Assembly (NCBI RefSeq): GCF_026343295.1
Contig: NZ_JAPELY010000001.1
Location: 1,488,001-1,552,000, forward strand
Length of the DNA: 64,000 nucleotides
Origin: Streptomyces sp. NBC_00083
GTDB taxonomy: Bacteria > Actinomycetota > Actinomycetes > Streptomycetales > Streptomycetaceae
Direction: 5' to 3'
Position numbers and translations under genes: made by a program. Below the pieces are notes generated by a model, which had not been told where the DNA came from, made no database searches, and was given only the letters and a program-made list of their open reading frames with translations. Shown here in pieces: positions 23,991-35,163 of the stretch. Within the stretch, counting starts at the first letter, position 1; every line of letters starts with the position of its first letter.

Positions 23991-25970
23991 CTACAGTCCC
24001 TTGGTGGTGATCGTGATGGTGGAGCCCTCGGGGGCCGGAGTCCCGCCCGCGACGGACTGACCGGAGACCTCGTCGCTGAGGAACGGGAAGCCGCGGTCGA
24101 CCTTCACCTTGAAGCCGGCCGCCTCCAGGGCCTTCTGCGCGTCGTCGGCCTTCTGGCCGGTCACCGTGGGCACCGGCACCATCCGGGGCCCCTTGGACAC
24201 GGTCAGCGTGACGGTGTCGCCCTTGGTGAGCCGGGCGTGCTCGGGCGCCGACTGCGCGGCCACCTTGCCCGCCTCCTGCTGCGAGTCGACCTGGTCGGGC
24301 GAGACGGCGACCTTCAGACCCGCGCCCTGGAGCGCGGCGGTGGCGTCCGCCACCGAGTCGCCGACCACGGAGGGCGTGTCGACGGGGGCGCCCTTGCTGA
24401 CGACCAGCGCGACCGCGGAGTCGGTGTGCCGCTTGACGCCGGCCGGCGGATCGGTGCGGATCACCGCGCCCTGCGCCACGCCGTCGCTGAACTCGCTGGT
24501 GGTGTCGCCCGGCGCGAAGCCCGCCTTCTGCAGCTCGCTCCTGGCCTGCGCCAGCGGCATCCCGTCGAGCTTGGGCACCGGCGCCGTCTCCGGGCCGCGC
24601 GAGACGACGAGGGTCACCGAGCCGTTGCCGCGGATGCGGGCGCCGGTGGCCGGGTCGGTCGAGATGACCTGGCCCCGCTCGACGGTGTCGCTGAACTGCC
24701 GGTCCACCTTCTTCAGGTCGAGCCCGGCGCCGTCGAGCTTCCGCTTCGCCGCGTCCTCGCTCTGCCCGATGAGCGCCGGGACGCGGGTGAACTGGCCGGA
24801 GTTGATGTACCAGACGCCCGCGCCGACCCCGACGATCAGCAGGAGCGCGGTCACCACGGCGATGAGCCCGCGCCGGTTGCCGAAGCGGTCCCGGGGCCCG
24901 CGCGGCACCGGCCGCCGCTCCGGCTCCTCCTCGACGCGCTGCGGCATGATCAGCCGGCTGGTGCGGTTGACGACGGGGTCCGCCCCCGCGCTCTCCGCGG
25001 GCAGCGGCACACCCGCCGGGGTCACCGGCGTCGGCACGGCCCGCGGGATCACGCTCGTACGGTCGTCTGCGCCGGCCCCCGCCGCCATGGAGTGGGCGCC
25101 CGGCGGGACGGCGTCCAGCTGCTCCTCGTCCAGGGCCGCGCGGGCCGTGCGGGCCAGCGCGAGCAGGGCCACCGCGTCGTCGGGGCGCACATCGGGGTTG
25201 CGGGCGGTCGCCGCGGCGACCAGCTCGTCGAGTTCCAGGGCGAGGCCCGGCACCGCCGCGGACGGCGCGGGCATGCCTTCGTGGAGGTGGGCGTAGAGGA
25301 TCTGCGCGGGGGTCTCCCCGCCGTGCGGCTTGGTGCCGGTGAGCATCTCGTACAGGACGACGCCGCAGGCGTACACGTCGGCGCGGGTGTCGGCGGTGCC
25401 GTGCTCGATCTGCTCGGGCGCGAGGTAGGAGACGGTGCCGAGGATCGAGCCGGTGCTGCTCGTCACCGAGTCCACGGCCCTGACCAGGCCGAAGTCGGCG
25501 ACCTTGACCCGGCCGTCGTCGCCGATCAGAACGTTCTCGGGCTTCATGTCCCGGTGCACGAACCCGGCCCGGTGGGCGGCGCCGAGCGCGGCGAGCACCG
25601 GCTCCAGGATGTCGAGCGCCGCGCGCGGCTGGAGCGCGCCGCGCTCGCGCAGCACGTCGCGCAGGGTGCAGCCGGCGATGTACTCCATCGCGAGGTAGAC
25701 GTACTGGTCCTGGGCGCCCTGGTCGAAGACGCCGACCACATTGGGGTGCGCGAGCCGGGCGACCGACTTGGCCTCGCGGATGAAGCGCTCCACGAAGGAG
25801 GCGTCGGCGGCGAGGCCGGGGTGCATCACCTTGAGGGCGAGCACACGGTCGAGGCGGGTGTCGACGGCCCGGTAGACCGTGGCCATACCGCCGACGGCGA
25901 TGCGCGCGTCGACGCGGTAGCGGCCGTCGAGCACCTGCCCGACGAGGGGGTCATGAAGGGTCGTATCCAC
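23991..25970 (-). CDS. PASTA-domain Ser/Thr protein kinase (PknB type)
   Basis: This 659-residue receptor kinase has an N-terminal Hanks domain: glycine loop IAVGGMATVYRA, catalytic K47, HRDMKPEN with D141, DFG at 159-161, and a Ser/Thr-rich activation loop before APE. A juxtamembrane linker follows, then one membrane helix at about 368-390 and four extracellular PASTA repeats. PASTA domains bind muropeptides or lipid II, so it probably couples wall state to cytoplasmic phosphorylation. GTG 25970 lacks a ribosome site. TAAACT six bases upstream suggests a leaderless transcript. The endonuclease IV gene follows closely. Confidence 0.93.
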   Translation of the reverse strand: MDTTLHDPLVGQVLDGRYRVDARIAVGGMATVYRAVDTRLDRVLALKVMHPGLAADASFVERFIREAKSVARLAHPNVVGVFDQGAQDQYVYLAMEYIAGCTLRDVLRERGALQPRAALDILEPVLAALGAAHRAGFVHRDMKPENVLIGDDGRVKVADFGLVRAVDSVTSSTGSILGTVSYLAPEQIEHGTADTRADVYACGVVLYEMLTGTKPHGGETPAQILYAHLHEGMPAPSAAVPGLALELDELVAAATARNPDVRPDDAVALLALARTARAALDEEQLDAVPPGAHSMAAGAGADDRTSVIPRAVPTPVTPAGVPLPAESAGADPVVNRTSRLIMPQRVEEEPERRPVPRGPRDRFGNRRGLIAVVTALLLIVGVGAGVWYINSGQFTRVPALIGQSEDAAKRKLDGAGLDLKKVDRQFSDTVERGQVISTDPATGARIRGNGSVTLVVSRGPETAPVPKLDGMPLAQARSELQKAGFAPGDTTSEFSDGVAQGAVIRTDPPAGVKRHTDSAVALVVSKGAPVDTPSVVGDSVADATAALQGAGLKVAVSPDQVDSQQEAGKVAAQSAPEHARLTKGDTVTLTVSKGPRMVPVPTVTGQKADDAQKALEAAGFKVKVDRGFPFLSDEVSGQSVAGGTPAPEGSTITITTKGL

Positions 25971-25976
25971 GGGGAG

Positions 25977-26006
25977 AGTTTACGAGCGCCACTCGGCCCC
26001 CTTCAC
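25977..26006 (-). promoter_or_regulatory. Candidate leaderless promoter of the PASTA kinase
   Basis: On the minus strand a GTGAAG -35 (26001-26006) is followed 18 bases later by TAAACT (25977-25982). Six bases separate that hexamer from the GTG start codon at 25970. There is no Shine-Dalgarno sequence, consistent with transcription starting at the GTG. Confidence 0.5.
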
Positions 26007-26058
26007 GCCGCGTGGGTGGTGGGGGCCGTACTGCAGCCGAGCTGTGACGCGGGCCGGC

Positions 26059-28246
<2,188 letters not shown>

Positions 28247-28256
28247 GGGCGTCCAG

Positions 28257-28362
28257 CCCCTCCCTTCGCCGGCATGACCCGGATCAGGTTCGTACGGTCG
28301 GAGGCCGCCCAGCCTCCCTCTCAGCCCGGTGCGTCCGGGCTCCCGCGAGTGCTTTACGCCAG
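28257..28362 (-). promoter_or_regulatory. TPP riboswitch (THI element) upstream of thiO
   Basis: Read on the minus strand, the leader contains the two invariant thi-box parts: GGGCTGAGAGGGAGGC, and GAACCTGATCCGGGTCATGC followed by CCGGCGAAGGGAGGGGC. These build the P2/P4 arms and close against a 5' GGAGCCCGG segment. It ends about 11 bases before the thiO start, so TPP binding probably blocks ribosome access or continuation. No thiamine-type element is seen before thiE. Confidence 0.95.
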
Positions 28363-28496
28363 CCACCATAGCCCGAGCCTCCGGCACGCAGTAAGGGAGC
28401 GTCCGGGCGCCCGGGGGGTGTGCGGGGCGGGCCGGCGGGTGTGCGGGCGGGCCCGGCCCCTTACCTGACGAATAGTCAGCTGCTTATGGTGATCGG

Positions 28497-29720
28497 GTGA
28501 GCGAACAGCAGACGCAATCCGAAGCGCGGCACGTGGTGGTCGTCGGTGCGGGCATGGCCGGCGTGCAGACCGCGGTGGCCCTGCGCGAACAGGGCTTCAC
28601 CGGAGCCGTCACCCTCATCGGCGCCGAACCCCACCAGCCCTACGACCGGCCCCCGCTGTCCAAGGCCGTCCTGCTCGGCAAGGCCGAGGGCTCGGCCTTC
28701 GAGGTCGACTTCGACGCGCTCGGCGTGGACCTGCGCCTGGGCCTCGAAGTCACCGGGGTGCGGCCCGGCGAACACCGGGTGGTGACCGAGGCGGGAGAGG
28801 TCGGCTACGACACCCTCGTCATCGCCACCGGCGCCGAACCGCTCACCCTGCCCGGCAGCGGGGGAGTGCCCGGGGTGCACCTGCTCCGCACCCTCGACGA
28901 CGCGCGGCGCCTGCGCCCCGTCCTCGACCAGCGGCACCGGATCGTCGTGGTCGGCGCGGGGTGGATCGGCGCGGAGTTCGCGACGGCCGCGCGCGACGCG
29001 GGGTGCGAGGTCACCGTGGTGGAGGCCGCCGACCGCCCGCTGGCCGGAGTGCTCCCCGCGGCGGTCGCGGCCCCCATGACCGGCTGGTACGCGGAGGCCG
29101 GCGCCGAACTCCTCACCGGCGCGCGGGTCCGGTCGGTCGTACCCGGCGAGGTGCGGCTCGCCGACGGCCGGGCCCTGCCCGCCGACGCGGTGGTCGTCGG
29201 CATCGGCGCCCGGCCCGCCACGGGCTGGCTGGCCGGCTCGGGCATCGCGCTCGGCCCGGAGGGCGCGATCACCGCCGACGCGCGGCTGCGCACGTCGCTG
29301 CCCGATGTGTACGCGGTCGGCGACTGCGTCTCGTTCCCCTCGGCGCGCTTCGGCGAGCGCCTGCTCGTCCACCACTGGGACAACGCGCTCCAGGGGCCGC
29401 GCACGGTCGCCGCGGACATCGTGGGCGAAGCCCCGGCCGACTACGACCCGGTGCCGTACTTCTGGTCGGAGCAGTTCGGCCGCTTCGTGCAGTACGCGGG
29501 GCACCACGCGGACACCGACGAGCTGATCCACCGCGGGGATCCTTCCTCGACGCCCTGGTCGGTGTGCTGGCTGCGCGACGGCGCCCTGGTGGCGGTGCTT
29601 GCGGTGGGCCGCCCCCGAGACCTGGCCCAGGGCCGCAAGCTCATCGAATCGGCGGCCCCCCTGAACCCGTCGCTGGTGGCCGACCCCGCGATCCCCTTGA
29701 AGTCGACGACGCTCACGTAG
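28497..29720 (+). CDS. FAD-dependent ferredoxin reductase-like oxidoreductase
   Basis: This 407-residue flavoprotein belongs to the pyridine-nucleotide-disulfide family, ferredoxin-reductase subgroup. It has HVVVVGAGMAGVQTAVALR (FAD site), PYDRPPLSKAVLLG, LVIATGAEPLTLPG, a second Rossmann motif IVVVGAGWIGAEFATAARD for NAD(P)H, YAVGDCVSFPS and a C-terminal reductase domain. It would shuttle electrons from NAD(P)H to a ferredoxin, often for a P450. No partner is adjacent. GTG 28497 has no ribosome site; TATGGT six bases upstream hints at a leaderless message. A CTGAC-n5-GTCAG inverted repeat lies nearby at about 28468-28482. Confidence 0.88.
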   Translation: MSEQQTQSEARHVVVVGAGMAGVQTAVALREQGFTGAVTLIGAEPHQPYDRPPLSKAVLLGKAEGSAFEVDFDALGVDLRLGLEVTGVRPGEHRVVTEAGEVGYDTLVIATGAEPLTLPGSGGVPGVHLLRTLDDARRLRPVLDQRHRIVVVGAGWIGAEFATAARDAGCEVTVVEAADRPLAGVLPAAVAAPMTGWYAEAGAELLTGARVRSVVPGEVRLADGRALPADAVVVGIGARPATGWLAGSGIALGPEGAITADARLRTSLPDVYAVGDCVSFPSARFGERLLVHHWDNALQGPRTVAADIVGEAPADYDPVPYFWSEQFGRFVQYAGHHADTDELIHRGDPSSTPWSVCWLRDGALVAVLAVGRPRDLAQGRKLIESAAPLNPSLVADPAIPLKSTTLT

Positions 29721-30334
29721 GGGCGCCGGGTGCCCTACCGGCTCCGCCGCGGTGGGTGCGGGCGGCGGGCTGCGGCCCCGGGTGCCCTACGTCTTCAGGG
29801 GCGCGGGGCTGTGCCGTTTGCGCGGCTCCGCCGCGGTGGGCGCGGGCGGCGGGCTCGGCTCCGGGTGCCCTACTGGCTCCGCCGCGGTGGGTGCGGGCGG
29901 CGGGCTGCGGCTCCGGGTGCCCTACGTCTTCAGGGGCGCGGGGAACTGCGCGGGTGCCCCAGCACGGTCCGCACCCGAAGGCCGGGGTTGCTGGGGCTCC
30001 GCCCCAGGCCCCGGGGGATGCCCCACCCCACCCCTTCCCGAAACCCTCCGGGGGTTGTGGACGGCTGAGGTTCAGGAGCCTGGGGCTCCGCCCCAGACCC
30101 CGTTCGCGCCTTAAGGGCGCTCGTCCTCAAACGCCGGACCGGCTGAAAGGGCGCGCTCGTCCTCAAGCGCCGGACAGGCTGAAGCGCGCTCGTCCTCAAA
30201 CGCCGGACGGGCTGAAAGGGCGCGCTCGTTCTCGAAGGCCTGGCGGGCTGAAGAGCCGCTCGCGGGGTGGGGGCGGAGCCCCGTGAGGGGGATCCCCGGT
30301 ACCGAGTGTCAGTCGGAGGTGGCACGCTTGTCCC
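29721..30334. repeat. Mosaic intergenic repeat block 2
   Basis: This 614-bp gap repeats the modules of block 1, mostly in the opposite orientation. The 19-mer GGGGCGCGGGGAACTGCGC is at 29933-29951, with a degenerate copy near 29793. Reverse-oriented relatives of the 83-bp units fill 29730-29930 with GGTGGGTGCGGGCGGCGGGC cores. The module with the GGGGCTCCGCCCC hairpin appears at about 29990-30010 and 30082-30096. A four-unit tandem array follows at 30117-30252. I see no gene here; the last 80 bases may carry the promoter of the 30335 gene. Confidence 0.85.
30117..30252. repeat. Four tandem ~36-bp repeats
   Basis: Units begin at 30117, 30153, 30186 and 30222, each starting GCGCTCGTCCTCAAACGCCG or a close variant and ending with GGCTGAAAGGGC. 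Lengths are 36, 33, 36 and about 31 bases, and the fourth is most diverged. The unit is the same sequence seen once in block 1 and twice in block 3, so it has been amplified only here. Confidence 0.85.
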
Positions 30335-30700
30335 GTGACCGAGATTGACGCAAAGATTGATGCTCTCGTCCCCGCCTGGCTCCACCTCCCCGACATCGCG
30401 GAGATGCTGGACGTGGAGGTGACGCGCGTACGGCAGCTGGTCAAGGAGGGCCAGCTCATCGCCGTACGCCGTGGTGAGAACAGGACCCTTCAGGTGCCCG
30501 CCGCCTTCATCGACACCGACAAGGTGGTCAAGGGGCTCACCGGAACCCTGACGCTCCTGCGGGACGACGGTTTCTCCGACGAGGAGATGCTGGAGTGGCT
30601 CTTCACTCCGGACCCGTCCCTGCCCGGCACCCCCGCGCAGGCCCTCAGTGAGAACCGCGGCACGGAGGTGAAGCGCCGCGCCCAGGCGCTCGCCCTCTAG
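30335..30700 (+). CDS. Rv2175c-family DNA-binding protein
   Basis: This 121-residue protein has a winged-helix/excisionase-like helix-turn-helix ([20 protein letters not shown]) and a C-terminal domain ([20 protein letters not shown] and [10 protein letters not shown]) typical of the actinobacterial Rv2175c family. In Mycobacterium tuberculosis the relative is a DNA-binding substrate of kinase PknL. GTG 30335 is the start; a GGAGG is 15 bases upstream, rather far. A strong inverted repeat terminator follows 33 bases after the stop. Confidence 0.85.
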   Translation: MTEIDAKIDALVPAWLHLPDIAEMLDVEVTRVRQLVKEGQLIAVRRGENRTLQVPAAFIDTDKVVKGLTGTLTLLRDDGFSDEEMLEWLFTPDPSLPGTPAQALSENRGTEVKRRAQALAL

Positions 30701-30732
30701 CCGGAGCGAGCCCACCCGACAGTGCCGACGCC

Positions 30733-30773
30733 CGCGGGTGTACGGTCCGGTCCACCCGGCCCGTACACCCGCG
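30733..30773 (+). terminator. Intrinsic terminator after the Rv2175c-like gene
   Basis: CGCGGGTGTACGG (30733-30745) pairs perfectly with CCGTACACCCGCG (30761-30773) around a 15-base loop. It lies between the Rv2175c-like stop and thiE. Confidence 0.85.
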
Positions 30774-30854
30774 CCCGGCCCGCAGCGCAGCTCGCCGCCG
30801 ATCGGCCCCGGCGCTGCGGAAGAACGAACGAACGACTTCTACGGGGGACCCTCC

Positions 30855-31505
30855 ATGCCCACGGCCCGTGAGCAGCTCGCCGACGCCCGGCTCTACCTGT
30901 GCACCGACGCGCGCCGGCGCCAGGGCGACCTGCCGGAGTTCCTGGACGCCGTCCTGTCCTCCGGTGTGGACATCGTGCAGCTGCGGGACAAGGGCATGGA
31001 GGCCGCCGAAGAGCTGGATCACCTGGCCGTCTTCGCGGACGCGTGCCGCAGGCACGGCAAGCTGCTCTCGGTGAACGACCGGGCCGACGTCGCCCACGCC
31101 ATCGGCGCCGACGTGCTGCACCTGGGCCAGGGCGACCTGCCCGTGCCGGCCGCTCGGGCCATCCTGGGCGCCGAGGTGCTGATCGGCCGCTCCACGCACG
31201 CCGAGGCGGAGGCCGCCGCGGCCGCCGCGGAGCCGGGCGTCGACTACTTCTGCACCGGCCCCTGCTGGCCCACCCCCACCAAGCCGGGCCGCCACGCGCC
31301 GGGCCTGGACCTGGTGCGTTACACCGCCTCGCTCGGCACCGACCGCCCCTGGTTCGCGATCGGCGGGATCGACGCGGACAACCTGGACGAGGTGCTGGAC
31401 GCGGGCGCGGACCGCGTCGTCGTGGTCCGGGCGATCACCGAGGCGGCCGACCCGGCGGCAGCCGCCGCCGACCTGGCCAAGAGGGTCCGGGAGCGGCTCG
31501 GCTAG
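30855..31505 (+). CDS. thiE: Thiamine-phosphate synthase
   Basis: This 216-residue TIM-barrel enzyme couples HMP pyrophosphate with thiazole phosphate to give thiamine monophosphate. It has [80 protein letters not shown] and [11 protein letters not shown] 30855 follows a GGGGGA site. It is separate from thiOSG, on the opposite strand, and lacks an evident TPP riboswitch, so the two thi loci appear to be regulated differently. Confidence 0.95.
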   Translation: MPTAREQLADARLYLCTDARRRQGDLPEFLDAVLSSGVDIVQLRDKGMEAAEELDHLAVFADACRRHGKLLSVNDRADVAHAIGADVLHLGQGDLPVPAARAILGAEVLIGRSTHAEAEAAAAAAEPGVDYFCTGPCWPTPTKPGRHAPGLDLVRYTASLGTDRPWFAIGGIDADNLDEVLDAGADRVVVVRAITEAADPAAAAADLAKRVRERLG

Positions 31506-31621
31506 CCGCGACGGCGAGCCGCCGGGCGGCCCCGGCAGACCGCGCGCCGGCCGTCTCGTGCCGGATCGTGTCCGAGGAGTGGACGGAAGTCCGACAATGT
31601 GGACAATTTACCCCCGTTCTG

Positions 31622-31650
31622 TTGGGGGACCGACCACCCCTGGCTAACCT
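31622..31650 (+). promoter_or_regulatory. Leaderless promoter of metF
   Basis: TTGGGG at 31622-31627 and TAACCT at 31645-31650 are separated by 17 bases. Six bases separate TAACCT from the metF ATG at 31657, so transcription would start at the start codon. No ribosome site is present. A GTCC-n8-GGAC inverted repeat just upstream (near 31590-31605) is a possible operator. Confidence 0.6.
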
Positions 31651-31656
31651 GCAAGT

Positions 31657-32574
31657 ATGGCCCTTGGCACTGCTTCCACCAGGACTGATCGCGCACGAAC
31701 GGTGCGCGACATGCTCGCGACCGGCGAGACCACGTACTCCTTCGAGTTCTACGCGCCCAAGACCGAGAAGGGTGAGCGGAACCTCTGGAACGCGCTGCGC
31801 CGGGTCGAGGCGGTCGCCCCCGACTTCGTCTCCGTGACGTACGGGGCCGGCGGCACCACCCGTACCGGCACCGTCGAGGCCACCCAGCAGATCGCCGAGG
31901 ACACCACCCTCACCCCGGTCGCCCACCTCACCGCCGTCGGGCACTCGATCGCCGAACTGCGCCACACGGTGGGCCAGTACGCCGACGCGGGGATCCGCAA
32001 CATCCTCGCGGTGCGCGGCGACCCGAAGGGCGACCCGATGGGGGAGTGGGTCAAGCACCCCCAGGGCGTGACGTACGCGGCCGAACTGGTCTCGCTCATC
32101 CGGGAGTCCGGTGACTTCTGCGTCGGCGTCGCCGCCTTCCCCGAGATGCACCCCCGCTCCACCGACTGGGATTCCGACATCCGGAACTTCGTGGACAAGT
32201 GCCGCGCGGGCGCCGACTACGCCATCACGCAGATGTTCTTCGAGCCCACGAACTACGCGCGCCTGCGCGACCGCGTCGAAGCGGCCGGCTGCCAGACCCC
32301 GATCATCCCCGAGGTCCTGCCCGTGACCAGCGTGAAGCAGCTGGAGCGACTGCCCCAGCTCAGCACCGCGGTCTTCCCGGCGGACCTCAGGGACAGGATG
32401 CTGGCGGCCAAGGACGATCCGGCCGCTGTACGCTCCATGGGCATCGAGTTCGCCACTGAGTTCTGCTCACGGCTGCTCGCCGATGGCGTTCCCGGGTTGC
32501 ACTTCATTACCCTCAACAACTCCACGGCGACGCTCGAAATCTACGAGAATCTCGGTCTGCACCAGCAGGCGTAG
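31657..32574 (+). CDS. metF: Methylenetetrahydrofolate reductase
   Basis: This 305-residue FAD enzyme reduces 5,10-methylene-THF to 5-methyl-THF for methionine synthesis. It has [72 protein letters not shown] and a C-terminal [16 protein letters not shown]. Length is standard. Initiation is probably on a leaderless mRNA from the promoter just upstream. Confidence 0.95.
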   Translation: MALGTASTRTDRARTVRDMLATGETTYSFEFYAPKTEKGERNLWNALRRVEAVAPDFVSVTYGAGGTTRTGTVEATQQIAEDTTLTPVAHLTAVGHSIAELRHTVGQYADAGIRNILAVRGDPKGDPMGEWVKHPQGVTYAAELVSLIRESGDFCVGVAAFPEMHPRSTDWDSDIRNFVDKCRAGADYAITQMFFEPTNYARLRDRVEAAGCQTPIIPEVLPVTSVKQLERLPQLSTAVFPADLRDRMLAAKDDPAAVRSMGIEFATEFCSRLLADGVPGLHFITLNNSTATLEIYENLGLHQQA

Positions 32575-32635
32575 CCGGAAACCGGTACCCGGGTCAGGGG
32601 AGAGCCGCACCCGGGGCAGGAGAAGAGGGGCGTAC

Positions 32636-33559
32636 ATGGGCTGGACGGTCCTCTACATCGCGTTCGCGTTCGTCGCGCTGTGGCTGCTGGGGGAAGTGCT
32701 GCTCCAGTACAAGGCCCGGCTGCGCTGGCGGCTGCTGGCCTTCACCGGCTTCCTCGGCGTGGTCCTCGGCGTCATGCTCTCCTCGGTCTTCGTGATCATC
32801 CTGGGCGCGATCGCCTTCGCCGTCGGCCAGGTGTACGTGACGCTCTCCTTCCGGCGCGGCTTCTCCACCGGCTGGGCGCTGGGCGGCAGGCCGGGCGCGA
32901 GCCGCCGTCGCAGGGCGGCCCGCAAGGGCGCCCCCGAGGCGGAGCCGGTCCTCGAAGTCACAGGCCTCCAGTACGAGGACGGGGACGGGGACGGGGCCGG
33001 GCCGGACGGCAGCACGGACTCCAACGGGCAGGCGCCGCACGGCGATTCGGTCTACGAGCCGCAGCCGATGCCCGACGAGACCGGGCAGTACGGCATCTAC
33101 AGCCCCGCGCAGCAGGCCCAGGCGCAGGCCGCCCCCCACGGCGAGCCGCAGTACGGCGCGTACGACCCGCAGCAGCCCTACGCCGACCCGTACGCCGATC
33201 CCTACGCCCCGCAGTACGACGAGAGCGGCGCCGGACAGCAGCAGTACGCCGCCTACTCCGACCCGTACATCGGCAACAGCGGCCAGGCGTACGGCACCTA
33301 CCAGGGCTACGACAGCTTCGGCGGGCAGCAGCAGCCCTACTCCGACCCGCTCGCCGCGCAGTACGGCACGGACACCCCGCCCGGCGGCGTCTGGGTGCCG
33401 CAACAGCGCGACGGGGAGCAGGCGTACGCCCCGTACGAGCAGTTGCAGGGCCAGCAGCCGCCGCAGCCGTACGACCCGAACCACCCGAACCAGGCGTACG
33501 ACCCGGCGCACCCGGATCTGCCGCCGTACCAGCCCGAGCAGCAGCACTACCGCTACTAG
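32636..33559 (+). CDS. Membrane protein with Tyr/Pro/Gln-rich low-complexity tail
   Basis: This is a 307-residue protein without a recognised enzymatic domain. Two or three hydrophobic segments (MGWTVLYIAFAFVALWLLG; FTGFLGVVLGVMLSSVFVII and its continuation) occupy residues 1-75. A basic patch GASRRRRAARKG follows, then 200 residues rich in Tyr, Pro, Gln, Ala and Asp with YADPYADPY- and QYGAYDPQQP-type repeats. ATG 32636 is preceded by GGAGAAGAGGGG. The tail is probably disordered and cytoplasmic and could mediate multivalent contacts. It follows metF by 61 bases on the same strand. Confidence 0.8.
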   Translation: MGWTVLYIAFAFVALWLLGEVLLQYKARLRWRLLAFTGFLGVVLGVMLSSVFVIILGAIAFAVGQVYVTLSFRRGFSTGWALGGRPGASRRRRAARKGAPEAEPVLEVTGLQYEDGDGDGAGPDGSTDSNGQAPHGDSVYEPQPMPDETGQYGIYSPAQQAQAQAAPHGEPQYGAYDPQQPYADPYADPYAPQYDESGAGQQQYAAYSDPYIGNSGQAYGTYQGYDSFGGQQQPYSDPLAAQYGTDTPPGGVWVPQQRDGEQAYAPYEQLQGQQPPQPYDPNHPNQAYDPAHPDLPPYQPEQQHYRY

Positions 33560-33620
33560 GGCCGGCCGCTCCGCGCGCCACCGGTGCGGGCGGCGGCCGG
33601 GCCGCGCCGGGCGGCGGGGC

Positions 33621-35132
33621 TCACCGCGAGCCCCGGAAGTCCTCCCCCTCCACGATCAGCCCGGCCACCAGCGCGCCGGACATCCCCGCGTGGGCGAGCC
33701 CGCCGCCCGGGTGGGACCAGCCGCCCGCCAGATGGAGGCCCGGCAGGCCGGTGGTGTTGGCGGGGTGCAGCAGCGCGGCGTCGGCGCCGGCCAGCGAGGG
33801 GGCGGGCACCGAGCCGCCCTCCGCGCCGGTCGCCAGGGCCACCTCCACCGGGGTGCGGACCTCGTGCCACAGCAGGCGCTCGCGCAGGCCGGGCACGGCC
33901 CGCTCGGCAGCCCCGATCAACTCCTCCGCGTACCGCCCGACCAGTGCCCCGTCCGTCCAGTCGACCGGGCCGTGCGGGGCGACGGTCGCCGTCAGGGTCA
34001 CCGCCTCGTGGTCGTCGTCCGGCCGTACCGCGGGGTCGTCGGGGCGCAGCACCGTGACCGTGGGCGGCGCGGTGTGCGGGCCCGTGAAGGCGGCGCGCGC
34101 CTCGGCCGCGGCGTCCGGCGCGTGCACCACCGTGCGGTGCGCGGTGTCCGACGGGCGTGCGCCGCGCAGCGCGAGCAGCACCGTGAACCGGCTCGGCCGG
34201 GCCGGGCCGCCGGGGCGGACCTCCTCCGGCCCCCACAGTGTGCGGCCGGGCAGCATGCGGTGGAGGCCGCGCGGATCCGCGCCGCACACCACCCGGTCCG
34301 CGTCCACGGCCGTGCCGTCCGCCAGCTCGACGCCCGCCGCCCGGCCGTCCTTCGCGCGGATCAGCGTCACCTCGGCGTCGAAGACGAACGTGACCTTCCT
34401 GGCCAGACAGCGCTCGTACATCGCGCGCGCCAGCTCCCGGGTGCCGCCGCGCACGTACCAACTGCCGAAGGTCTGCTCCATGTACGGCAGCACGGCCGCG
34501 GCGGCCGGGGCCGTGCCCGGGTCGAGGCCGTACTCCAGCGCATAGCTCTCCAGGAGCGCGCCGAGCCGGCCGCCCCCGAGCTCCTGTGCCGTGACCTCGC
34601 CGAGCGTGGTGGCCCGGCGGGGCGAGCGCAGCAGGCGGCGCCGCTCAAGGGCGGGGTAGGGCTCGCGGGCCAGCACCTGCCAGTTGGGCCACAGGGGCTC
34701 TTCGAGGAGCGGTCTGCGCGTACGGTCCCAGGTCTCCCTCGCGCGGCCGAGGAAGGCCCCCCAGCGCTCGCCCGCGCCCCCGCCGAGGGCGGTGTCCAGG
34801 GCGGCGACCACACCGGCGCGTGAGGCGTTGGGCAGTGAGACCTCGCTGCCGTCGGCGAAGAGGTGGCGCGAGGCCGGGTCCACCGGCGCGAGCTCCACGC
34901 AGCTCTCCAGCGGCTCCTTGCCGGTCTTCACGAACAGGTCGCGGTAGACGGCGGGCAGCCGCAGCAGAGCGGGGCCGGTGTCGAACACGAACCCGTCCCG
35001 CTCGAACCGTCCCAGTGCGCCGCCGTACGTCGACGAGCGCTCGTACACCGTCACCCGGTGGCCTGCCACGGCCAGCCGGGCGGCAGCCGCCATGGCGCCC
35101 GCACCGGCGCCGATCACCGCAATCCGTGCCAT
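33621..35132 (-). CDS. Phytoene desaturase/carotenoid-dehydrogenase-like FAD oxidoreductase
   Basis: This 503-residue flavoprotein has an N-terminal dinucleotide loop RIAVIGAGAGAMAAAARLAV followed by VYERSSTYGGALGRF and FVFDTGPALLRLPAVYR. A middle YVRGGTRELARAMYERCLA and C-terminal LHLAGGWSHPGGGLAHAGMS resemble phytoene desaturases (CrtI/CrtN family). The loop reads GAGAGA rather than the canonical GxGxxG but still fits. No phytoene synthase or other carotenoid gene is nearby, so the substrate is likely something else. TAAAGT seven bases before ATG 35132 suggests a leaderless transcript. Confidence 0.83.
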   Translation of the reverse strand: MARIAVIGAGAGAMAAAARLAVAGHRVTVYERSSTYGGALGRFERDGFVFDTGPALLRLPAVYRDLFVKTGKEPLESCVELAPVDPASRHLFADGSEVSLPNASRAGVVAALDTALGGGAGERWGAFLGRARETWDRTRRPLLEEPLWPNWQVLAREPYPALERRRLLRSPRRATTLGEVTAQELGGGRLGALLESYALEYGLDPGTAPAAAAVLPYMEQTFGSWYVRGGTRELARAMYERCLARKVTFVFDAEVTLIRAKDGRAAGVELADGTAVDADRVVCGADPRGLHRMLPGRTLWGPEEVRPGGPARPSRFTVLLALRGARPSDTAHRTVVHAPDAAAEARAAFTGPHTAPPTVTVLRPDDPAVRPDDDHEAVTLTATVAPHGPVDWTDGALVGRYAEELIGAAERAVPGLRERLLWHEVRTPVEVALATGAEGGSVPAPSLAGADAALLHPANTTGLPGLHLAGGWSHPGGGLAHAGMSGALVAGLIVEGEDFRGSR

Positions 35133-35163
35133 GCCGGCGACTTTATCCGCCGCCACCGACACC

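Noticed and set aside
25995..26027. GGCCCCC/GGGGGCC hairpin after thiG as a terminator
   Set aside because: Only seven base pairs with a large loop, and it overlaps the predicted kinase promoter; not strong enough to list as a feature.
30117..30252. Tandem repeats considered as a CRISPR array
   Set aside because: The units abut without unique spacers, the count is four, and no cas gene is present.
33621..35132. Carotenoid biosynthetic cluster suggested by the phytoene-desaturase-like gene
   Set aside because: No crtB, crtE, crtY or other carotenoid gene is nearby; it is a lone family member.
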